A stretch of 19,074 bases of DNA, from assembly GCA_001995005.1 (NCBI GenBank), contig MDJN01000196.1, positions 1 to 19,074 of the forward strand, written 5' to 3'. Shown one piece after another: positions 1 to 7,400 of this stretch (the stretch's first letter is position 1; each line of letters opens with the position of its first letter). The position numbers were made by a program, and so were the translations under genes. The notes under the pieces are model-generated. The model ran no database searches and was not told where the DNA came from. It was given only the letters and a program-made list of their open reading frames with translations. This stretch comes from Candidatus Parepulonipiscium sp. PG-Nun2H_MBin03 (GTDB taxonomy: Bacteria > Bacillota > Clostridia > Lachnospirales > Cellulosilyticaceae).

Positions 1-518
1 ATACCCTCATCATCTGTAACATATACCATTCCATATGAGTCAAAGCTTATTCTACTCATTCCTACACCGTCTTCAAAAGTAATAGCCTCTCCGTCCGTAG
101 ACAATACCGGATATCCTTCTGCTGTTACCAAGGCTAGCGTGCCATCAGAAGTTTGTGCTAAGCTAAAATTACCGTCCCTTGTATATACAGTTTCTTCTTC
201 GCTAAGGGAGACGGCAAAAAAACCATTTCCGATTAAAGCTAAGTCATGCGGATTACCAGTCTCTACTAATGTACCTTGTGCAAAATTCCTACTAATACTT
301 CCCACTCGCACACCGTGACCTACCTGCATTGGCGTAGGGTTGTTTGACTCTGCTGCTTGCTCTTCTGATTGTAGACTTTGATATAATAGTGATTTAAAGT
401 TTACATTTTCTTGTTTATATGCAACTGTATTTACGTTTGCTAAGTTATTTGATATCGTGTCAACTTGTGCTTGTTGAGAAGTCATTCCCGACGCTGCTGT
501 CCAAAGGGATCTCATCAT
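1..518 (-). CDS. flhP: Flagellar rod protein, FlhP/FlgG-like (C-terminus cut by window edge)
   Basis: This is a flagellar basal-body rod protein of the FlgF/FlgG family, which forms the distal rod outside the membrane and is exported by the flagellar type III apparatus. The 172 visible codons begin with MMRSLWTAASGM and continue with the family signature DTISNNLANVNT at about residues 22-33. A second family block around residues 80-105 contains GNGFFAV and TRDGNFSL. The C-terminal part (about 90 residues by family length) lies outside the window. The start was set at the first of two adjacent ATG codons (518 and 515), with GGAG upstream. It lies 32 bp downstream of the preceding rod gene without an intervening terminator, so it should be in the mbl operon. 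The symbol flhP rests on synteny with B. subtilis mbl-flhO-flhP; flgG is the equally valid generic name. Confidence 0.9.
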   Translation of the reverse strand, partial: MMRSLWTAASGMTSQQAQVDTISNNLANVNTVAYKQENVNFKSLLYQSLQSEEQAAESNNPTPMQVGHGVRVGSISRNFAQGTLVETGNPHDLALIGNGFFAVSLSEEETVYTRDGNFSLAQTSDGTLALVTAEGYPVLSTDGEAITFEDGVGMSRISFDSYGMVYVTDDEG

Positions 519-550
519 AGTATTATCTCTCCTTTATAAAAAAATATACA

Positions 551-1318
551 TTACGCTTTACCCACTTCATTTACTGCCTTATTCAGCAGTTCATCGTGTA
601 CTTGAACCATTCTTTGACTTGCCTCATATATTCTTGAAACAGTAATCATATCTACCATAGCAGTTACAGGATTTACATTTGAGCTTTCTAAATATCCTTG
701 TAATACTGTCGCTGTACTAGCTATAGTGTCTCCTTGTGCTTCATATAAGTTATCCGCACCTTTAATTAACATCTGCGGGTCTTCAACATTTACAATAGAT
801 AAAGTATCCACAATTTCATCTCCAACCTGTATTTGTCCATCTTGTCTTATATACATAGGAGATCCACTTTCAAAAAAATCTGCTCCCAAATTTATTGGGC
901 CATCTTCTCCCATTACACCATACCCTTCTTTTGTTACCAATGCACCTGTTTGATCAATAGAAAAACCCCCGTCCCTAGTCAACCTAACCCCTGCATCTGT
1001 CTCCACTTGAAAAAATCCATCTCCTTGTAAAGCTAAGTTATTATTATGGTCAGTTTTTATCAAAGAACCTTGCATATAATGTGTGTATACATCACTTATT
1101 TTAGCTCCATAAGTCATACTTCCAATATCTACTAACTGAAAAGGTGAATCTTGCGGACCGTATAGTCTTTTCATCAACACTTCATCAAACGATTCTGCCA
1201 CTGCTACATCTTTTTTATATGCTGTAGTATTTACATTAGCTAGGTCATTAGAAATCAAGTCCATTCTTGTAGTTTGTACCAACATTCCTGTAGCCGCAGT
1301 ATATAATCCTCTTACCAT
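551..1318 (-). CDS. flhO: Flagellar rod protein, FlhO/FlgF-like
   Basis: A complete 255-residue flagellar hook/basal-body protein of the FlgF/FlgG family. The N-terminal rod signature spans residues 1-35 (MVRGLYTAATGM, then LISNDLANVNTTAYKK). The central beta domain has GDGFFQVET and RDGGFSIDQTG at about residues 98-125. The C-terminal coiled segment includes ESSNVNPVTAMVDMI followed by a heptad-like helix. Terminal helices of this kind pack axially in the rod. Its ATG follows the mbl TAA stop directly, with no spacer, and its ribosome-binding site (AAAGGA) lies inside the end of mbl, so translational coupling is likely. A second rod gene follows after 32 bp. The name flhO is by position (mbl-flhO-flhP in Bacillus); flgF is the generic alternative. 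Confidence 0.9.
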   Translation of the reverse strand: MVRGLYTAATGMLVQTTRMDLISNDLANVNTTAYKKDVAVAESFDEVLMKRLYGPQDSPFQLVDIGSMTYGAKISDVYTHYMQGSLIKTDHNNNLALQGDGFFQVETDAGVRLTRDGGFSIDQTGALVTKEGYGVMGEDGPINLGADFFESGSPMYIRQDGQIQVGDEIVDTLSIVNVEDPQMLIKGADNLYEAQGDTIASTATVLQGYLESSNVNPVTAMVDMITVSRIYEASQRMVQVHDELLNKAVNEVGKA

Positions 1319-2332
1319 TTAAATTTTTCCTTTCTTAATTTTTGGTTCTTTATCAAAGGCGTGCATTGCAAATAATCCCGTGCCTATCGCCACGCACTTT
1401 ACGGGTTCAGTGGCAATATTCGCTGCAATGCCTAATCTTTCATATATTAATTTATCCAGTCCGTATAGCAAGCTGCCTCCTCCAGTTAATATCATGCCCT
1501 TTTCTAATATATCGGCAATAAGTTCTGGTGGCGTTAGTTCTAATACATTATAAATTGTCTGTATTATACTATCAACTATTTCAGAAATACTTTGTGTAAT
1601 CTCTGTAGAAGTTATTTCTATGCGTTTAGGTAAGCCGTCTACAATGTTTACTCCTTTAATTTCCATAGTTGTAGGCTGATTTCTATCTAGGGCACCTCCA
1701 ATTTCAATTTTTATATTTTCCGCCGTAACCTCACCTATCGCTAAATTATAAGTTTTTCTTATATAAACTATGATAGCATCGTCAAAATTATCTCCTGCTA
1801 TCCTTAATGAACTATTTATAACCTCTCCACTTAAAGAGATAACTGCTATATCTGAAGTCCCACCTCCTATATCCACTACCATATTTCCATACGGTTGTCT
1901 AACATCTAACTGTGCACCAATAGCAGCCGCTAGAGGTTCTGTTATAATTTTGACTCTCCTAGCTCCTGACTGCCTTGTCGCATTTTCAACAGCTCTTTTT
2001 TCAATTTCAGTAATACCGCTAGGTACACAAACCGCTATGCGAGGTTTAATTAAACGTTTTCCTATAGCTTTTTTTATAAAATGTTTTAACATGATTTCTG
2101 TTACATCATAATCGGATATAACTCCTTGACGTAGGGGACGAATAATTTTTATATTTCTCGGTGCTTTTCCTCTCATTTTATGCGCTTCTTCACCTATAGC
2201 GAGTACTGAACCTGTAAATTCATTCATTGCTACTACTGATGGTTCTTGAAGAACAATGCCTTTTTTATCATTATATACAAGAACTGAGGTTGTTCCTAAA
2301 TCAATTCCTATACCACTTCCTTTAAAAAACAC
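1319..2332 (-). CDS. mbl: Actin-like cell-shape protein MreB/Mbl
   Basis: A bacterial actin that forms membrane-associated filaments guiding the elongation peptidoglycan machinery. The actin-fold motifs are present: phosphate-1 loop GIGIDLGTTS at about residues 7-16, phosphate-2 motif VVDIGGGTSDIAV near 155-167, and adenosine motif LTGGGSLLYG near 285. The start is called at GTG 2332, preceded by AAGGAG seven bases upstream, giving 337 residues, which is close to the 333 of B. subtilis Mbl. The longer open frame to 2401 starts on the -35 box of the gene's own promoter and cannot be translated. MreB and Mbl are hard to separate by sequence alone. I use mbl because the gene sits between spoIIQ and two rod genes, as in Bacillus. 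It is probably the first gene of an operon with flhO and flhP. Confidence 0.9.
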   Translation of the reverse strand: MFFKGSGIGIDLGTTSVLVYNDKKGIVLQEPSVVAMNEFTGSVLAIGEEAHKMRGKAPRNIKIIRPLRQGVISDYDVTEIMLKHFIKKAIGKRLIKPRIAVCVPSGITEIEKRAVENATRQSGARRVKIITEPLAAAIGAQLDVRQPYGNMVVDIGGGTSDIAVISLSGEVINSSLRIAGDNFDDAIIVYIRKTYNLAIGEVTAENIKIEIGGALDRNQPTTMEIKGVNIVDGLPKRIEITSTEITQSISEIVDSIIQTIYNVLELTPPELIADILEKGMILTGGGSLLYGLDKLIYERLGIAANIATEPVKCVAIGTGLFAMHAFDKEPKIKKGKI

Positions 2333-2372
2333 ATTTTTTCTCCTTCCTATTAGTTTATTTGGATATGGCTTT

Positions 2373-2401
2373 ATTATACAGGATAAGAGGATTTTTTTCA
2401 A
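2373..2401 (-). promoter_or_regulatory. Sigma-A promoter of mbl-flhO-flhP
   Basis: On the minus strand TTGAAA (2401-2396) and TATAAT (2378-2373) are separated by exactly 17 bp. This is five of six and six of six matches to the vegetative consensus. Transcription would start near 2366, about 34 bases before the GTG start of mbl. The promoter lies just downstream of the spoIIQ terminator, so the mbl operon appears independent of the sporulation genes. Confidence 0.75.
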
Positions 2402-2421
2402 AAGAAAATTATGTAATTTTG

Positions 2422-2452
2422 GAAAAAAAAAGACCTTTTTACAAAGGCCTTG
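2422..2452 (-). terminator. Rho-independent terminator of spoIIQ
   Basis: On the minus strand AAGGCCTTT and AAAGGTCTT form a nine-pair stem (one G-U) with a four-base loop, followed by a run of at least eight T. It lies about 65 bases after the spoIIQ stop and just before the mbl promoter. Confidence 0.85.
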
Positions 2453-2517
2453 ATTTTTACAACTATCTTACTGTAAGCTACTCCTACCTATTAGCGGCGG
2501 GAAAATTCTTGTTAAAT

Positions 2518-3447
2518 CTAATCTATAGTTACAAAAGTTTCTGGATTAACTACTTCTCCATCACGAGTAACTTGAAGATAAATATTGCTCTCTTCTGCTA
2601 TAAATGGTCCTGTTGGCGTACCTACTTTTCCTATTACATCACCAATTTGTACAGTTTGTCCAATTAGAGATTCATCAGCTTGTCCGTTTTGGAACCCATA
2701 TATACTTTGGATACCATTACCATGGTCTATTACCATCATAGAACCTATGTTACCAACATTTACTGTAGTGTCAAAGCTTAAAAAGTCAGACGTTACCTCT
2801 ACCACAACACCATCTGCAACTGCCACTACTTCTGTACCAACTTCTGCACCAACACAAATTCCTTGTGTACGCATAGTTTGGTTTAAGCCTTGGCTAATCC
2901 AAGCTGATGTATTATCGTCTGTATAAGGTACGACTACCTCTCCTACTACTGGTAGCTGGAACATATCTCCTTCGCTAAACTGAGGTACTTCTGGAGTTAT
3001 AGGCTCTGTTGTCACAGGCTCTTCTACTATTTGCTCTTCTTCAGCTGGCTCTGCCACTTGCTCTACTGGTAAGTTTTCAGATGGTTGTATATCTTCGCCA
3101 ACTGTTGTTGATAAAGCTTGTTCAGTGGGTTCAACTATTTCAGTGCTATCTTCTTCAATAGCTGGTATTTCAGATGTAGAAGATACTGCATCTTTAATTA
3201 TCTCATCGTCATCTACAAATGTTTGTGTTATATCATCTGGCACATATATTTGTATATCATCTGATGGTATATCATCAACTATCGTAACATTTTGTCCACC
3301 CACTGCCTGCCCTACATCATATGGAATTTCTTCTTGTTCAGCTTGCGGTATTGTAAATACTGCTATTATTGCACCAATACTTACTACGGCTACTGATAGA
3401 TAAAAACCATATTTTTTAAAGAATTCTTGTATTTTTTCGTTTTTCAT
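2518..3447 (-). CDS. spoIIQ: SpoIIQ-like forespore membrane protein with degenerate M23 (LytM) domain
   Basis: A 309-residue single-pass membrane protein. A hydrophobic segment at about residues 14-33 follows a lysine-rich N-terminus. Then comes an acidic, Pro/Glu/Thr-rich linker to about residue 165, and a C-terminal M23/LytM beta domain (about 165-305). In known SpoIIQ the LytM domain faces the intermembrane space and binds SpoIIIAH to form the channel and ratchet used during engulfment. The peptidase residues are missing: the first metal motif HxxxD reads T194-Q-G-I-C198, and the C-terminal HxH position reads Y-L-Q (about 289-291). A structural rather than enzymatic role is therefore likely, as in B. 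subtilis. ATG 3447 has GGAGG eight bases upstream. It follows spoIID by 53 bp with its own sigma-F-like promoter. A generic M23 protein is possible, but the neighbours favour SpoIIQ. Confidence 0.82.
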   Translation of the reverse strand: MKNEKIQEFFKKYGFYLSVAVVSIGAIIAVFTIPQAEQEEIPYDVGQAVGGQNVTIVDDIPSDDIQIYVPDDITQTFVDDDEIIKDAVSSTSEIPAIEEDSTEIVEPTEQALSTTVGEDIQPSENLPVEQVAEPAEEEQIVEEPVTTEPITPEVPQFSEGDMFQLPVVGEVVVPYTDDNTSAWISQGLNQTMRTQGICVGAEVGTEVVAVADGVVVEVTSDFLSFDTTVNVGNIGSMMVIDHGNGIQSIYGFQNGQADESLIGQTVQIGDVIGKVGTPTGPFIAEESNIYLQVTRDGEVVNPETFVTID

Positions 3448-3469
3448 TCTTTACACCTCCAACGACTAG

Positions 3470-3498
3470 ATTATCGCCAGAGTACTAAAATTTTATAC
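3470..3498 (-). promoter_or_regulatory. Sigma-F (forespore)-type promoter of spoIIQ
   Basis: Minus strand: GTATA at 3498-3494 and GGCGATAAT at 3478-3470, 15 bp apart. This fits the published sigma-F pattern (GYATA, then GGNNANANT) at every position of those two cores. Transcription would begin about 15 bases before the ribosome-binding site. Sigma-F control of spoIIQ is established in B. subtilis; its use here is inferred from the motif. Confidence 0.65.
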
Positions 3499-3500
3499 AT

Positions 3501-4403
3501 TTATTGGGAAAAATTTTTAATATTTATATCCGTATAATAGTATTCTAATATTTCTTTATATGTACTGCCCAATTTTGCATATTCACTTGCTCCATTTTGG
3601 CTAAGTCCTACGCCTATTCCATCCCCTGTTACGCTAAAAGTTAGTGTATTATTTTTTACTGAAATCTCTACACAACTTGATGGTAAGTTAAATGCACTTT
3701 TAAAGCTTTCCTCATCTAATAATGCACTTCCAAATTGAATTTGTTTTATATACCCACTCTTATCTACTTCAACTACCTGAATTTGTTTATCTAAATACTG
3801 CCCATTAATTACTATATCACTAACATATGATTTAAGTATTTGAACCACTTCCTCAACTTCATATTCTATAGTAGTAATAATTTTATCATCTGCCATACTT
3901 TCAACAGCTTGTAAGTACGGTACCTCAATCCCATAAGCTGACAGTGCACTGCGAGTTGAACCAGAGCTTGCAACGTGGTAAACCGGCTCTATTAATTCAT
4001 CTCCATAATATATTACATGCTCTTGCGTATCTTCTATAGCTTGCGCATATATATTATATATTTCATTATAGTTAGTTTGCCAAATCTCTTGCATAGCACT
4101 TGTAGTCAAAGGAACCAATTCAACATTTGTGCTTAACCCAGTTTGCCTCCTTAATAGATACGTTCTTATCATTACAGCGTTAGCTTTTATCAGTTCTTCA
4201 TGTTCTGTATGGCTTACTTCCTTTGCAAGTATTCCTATCATTTGTTCTTTAAAATAATTATTCTCTTCTACTATTTCCACCACATTCTGACTTACAGCAT
4301 GTACCATATTTTTATCATGGTATCCCCCCGAAAATATAATTACACTTGGAATTACAAGTACACTGCCTAATAATATTAAGATATATGATATAATTTTTTG
4401 CAT
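3501..4403 (-). CDS. spoIID: Stage II sporulation protein SpoIID-like
   Basis: A 300-residue membrane-anchored protein of the SpoIID/LytB family. In sporulation SpoIID is a mother-cell lytic transglycosylase that acts on peptidoglycan with SpoIIM and SpoIIP during engulfment. Visible blocks: an N-terminal hydrophobic segment at residues 4-25; ILAKEVS with Glu62 aligned to the catalytic glutamate, followed by IKANAVMIRTYLLRRQTG; YHVASSGSTRSA then PYLQAVES; and a C-terminal GDGIGVGLSQNGASEYA block with YKEILEYYY. The usual GHGVGMSQ reads GIGVGLSQ, so a conserved His is Ile. The start is ATG 4403 with GGTGGGGAG upstream. The longer frame to 4481 reads through the terminator of the preceding gene and is rejected. 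It is the first gene of the spoIID-spoIIQ-mbl-flhO-flhP block. Confidence 0.85.
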   Translation of the reverse strand: MQKIISYILILLGSVLVIPSVIIFSGGYHDKNMVHAVSQNVVEIVEENNYFKEQMIGILAKEVSHTEHEELIKANAVMIRTYLLRRQTGLSTNVELVPLTTSAMQEIWQTNYNEIYNIYAQAIEDTQEHVIYYGDELIEPVYHVASSGSTRSALSAYGIEVPYLQAVESMADDKIITTIEYEVEEVVQILKSYVSDIVINGQYLDKQIQVVEVDKSGYIKQIQFGSALLDEESFKSAFNLPSSCVEISVKNNTLTFSVTGDGIGVGLSQNGASEYAKLGSTYKEILEYYYTDINIKNFSQ

Positions 4404-4430
4404 CTCACTCCCCACCTTTTTTTGCACAAT

Positions 4431-4461
4431 AAAAAACATCCACACTAAGTATGAATGTTTT
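4431..4461 (-). terminator. Terminator of the second Fn3 gene
   Basis: On the minus strand a 13-pair stem (AAAACATTCATAC with GTGTGGATGTTTT, two G-U pairs) closes a three-base TTA loop and runs into six T. It lies about 30 bases after the stop of the large Fn3 gene and immediately before the ribosome-binding site of spoIID. Confidence 0.8.
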
Positions 4462-4473
4462 ATAATATATGAA
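4446..4473 (-). promoter_or_regulatory. Possible sigma-E (mother-cell) promoter of spoIID
   Basis: Minus strand: TTCATATA at 4473-4466 and CATACTTA at 4453-4446, 12 bp apart. They resemble the sigma-E boxes (about KTCATATT and CATACAAT), but the spacing is slightly short and the -10 box is imperfect. The position is right: a start near 4440 leaves about 36 bases before ATG 4403. The -10 box falls inside the terminator stem of the upstream gene. Confidence 0.38.
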
Positions 4474-4492
4474 TTGTCCAAGCGATTTATTA

Positions 4493-7400
4493 CTACATGC
4501 CAAGATTTACTAATATATCACATATATAGTCATAATCTGCTATAGCAGTTGGATTATGAATACCACTTATTACACCTAATGAATATGCTTTTGAAACATT
4601 TTCACTATACTGAGCGCTGACATCTTCAAATGTTCTACTAGATGCTTGCACCCTATAACCCATTTTCAATTCATAAAGTTTTATCAACCCGCTTACCGCT
4701 TCTTCACGTGTTACCATTCCATCTGTTGAAGAAGTGTATATTCCAGAGTTACTAGCTTGATTTTGCTTATCAGCACTTATAGTTGCATCTAAATCTATTG
4801 CTTGTTGATTAAATGCAATACCTAATGCCAGATTAACAAATTGTTGCGAACCTACTAACGTATTACCAAAATATTTCGTACCGATTTGGCTTATTCCATA
4901 TCTTTCTGATACATCAGATAAGTTTATTGGCATATCTTGTAGCTGAGCATAACTTTGACTGTAATATAAAGTATTTATCCCTAACATACTTGTGTCATAT
5001 TGCAGATAAGCTTGCTCACTTGTCTCAAACATATCATGTGATACAGTTGACCAGCTTGCCGTAGTTGGATTATATATATGCATCTTTAAGTCGTCTACCT
5101 TAGTGCTATCATCCACCTTAAAGTTAACATGCATATCTTCTTCCAAAACTATCAGCGAGTCATAAATTCTAGACGTACTACTGATACCAACGCTTACTTG
5201 TTCAGCACTGTAAAATCTAAGTGGATATTCTTTTGTTATATCCTCCATATCATAGTTTGTTACAGTTCTAAAGCTCATTACTAAGTTATCTTTACTAGTT
5301 GTTAAACTAGTATACTGTTCTACTGCAGCAGGTTTTATTTCGTATTCTGCTATATTTGTTATAACTTCTAACTTCATATTTTTATTATCAAGTGTTGTTA
5401 TAACTGACATAGGAATGCTTACATTACGTAATACTGTATCAACTTTACCATTATATAAGCTCACATCTATTACTAGCCTTGATGCATTTGTATTAAGTAA
5501 ATTTGATATTATCCCTTCTGCATTTTCAATAGTATAGTTCCATACCCCATTTTCATAAGTTTCAGTATAATCTTCTACATATACTATTACATTGTCTGGG
5601 TCTCCCCCATTATATTCATCATCTGATACACTAGTAAAAATTCTAATCCAAGTTGTGTTATCAGACTCTCTTTGAATTTCTCTGTCACTTTCTGCATCCG
5701 TTACTGTTAAAACAGTTTTTACTTGTGCATAATATGGTGTATTAGGCTTTAAGCCAGAAAACTGTACTATATTTTTTGCAAGTATCGTCGCACCACTCCC
5801 AGCGTCTCCACCAGCATCTGTTGTAGTAACTACTGTGCTATCTAAAAATTCCACATTATCCGCAAATTCTAACACATATGAATAACTTTTAGTTACGCTT
5901 CCGTCAACAATAGTACCTAAATCATCTGGAACTTTTGTCCATTCCACAATTATAGTATCTTTTGTTACAGAGTCAGTTTCAATTCCTATTTCAAGTAAAC
6001 TTAAACTTGCCGCCTGACCAAATCCTGTCGGTGCGTCTGGGTCTCCAATCTCATCTGTTTTGGCATAAACTGGGTTACTCCAATCTGATTCTTTAACCCC
6101 CACTTTCTGCCTAGCTTTTAACCATACATTATAATACGTATCTGGGAACAACCCTCGTATTGTAATATATGCCGTATCACCGTCTGGTATATAATACTCA
6201 GATGTCGCATCATCAGATATTGTAAAATCCCATACGGTCGCAGTAGTTGGTTCATCCAATCTGCTGTAAACTATATCATATTCAAAAGCAGCATTATACT
6301 TAAAAGATACTTCTATACTTGTATCTGTTACGCCTTCCAATGCCAAATATGGTACAGTCGGTGTTTCTTCTTCTGTCACAAAATCGGTTAAAGTATTAAA
6401 TATTACATAACTTGGATATGACTGTACTAATTTTGTGCCATCGTCTAATATTCTATATGCACGTATCATGCTAATATAAGAAGTATTAGGCTTTAAGCCA
6501 TTTACAGTTTGGTCCATCCAAGAAAGACCTCTCTCATCCACATATTCATTTGCAGATGACACATATTCCCAGTTTTGGTTAAAGTCATCATCACTCGCCA
6601 TGCCTATATTGTCAAATAGCCACTCTTCTAGCGGAGTTCCTTGTAAATATAAATTTTGCATAACGTCGTATTCTAATGTTTTCATTTCATAATAGATATT
6701 TGACCCTAGCGTTAATTGTCTATCTATAAAGTTATTATCATACCCTGATACATTTTCTTTAACATACTCTAAGTCTGCTTCTATAATAAGCTCTACCGCT
6801 TCTGTATTTACTCCATCCATAGCTTGATAGTATAAAAATGGTGACACTACATCTGTTAAATATACTTTAGAGTTCCAATATTGAGATAATAGCTGTTGTT
6901 TTTCATCTGCATTTGCATACAACGTGTCTGGGTCTTTTGCGATTATTTCGTACCAGTTGTCACGCCATATAATATCTGCACTAGTTGTAGTTAAACTATC
7001 AGGTTTTACTTTAAGTGGTGGCTTACCTAATACTGGTGGAGTAAAGATTTCTCCATTAGGCCCTATAGTAATTGCCACAACAGTCGGCTCTGAATAAATA
7101 TAGTTTCCGCCATCTCTTTGCTTTGCTACTATCTGAATATAATAAGTTTTATTTGATTGTAACATCTGTGCAGTACCTGCTGAATCATAATATCTGGCTA
7201 ATGTAGTTTTAAAACCAATAACGGAATTAACTTCATTTTTAATAAGTGCAGTGTTATCTGCTGAAGATATCTCCACATTTGCATATAACGCATTTATTCC
7301 TGCTTCCGTTAAGGTAGTATCTAGCATACTTTTCTCTTCTGTTACCCAAATATCGTAGTATAAATCGTAGTTAACTTGTTCTACTTCATCAACCGTTGTT

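Noticed and set aside
726..1030. Plus-strand open frames inside the flhO-like gene
   Set aside because: They lie antisense to a clear flagellar gene, have no recognisable protein features and no ribosome-binding site, and are shadows.
2256..2926. Plus-strand frames across the mbl/spoIIQ junction and spoIIQ
   Set aside because: They are antisense to well-supported minus-strand genes, cross the terminator and promoter, and encode low-complexity sequence.
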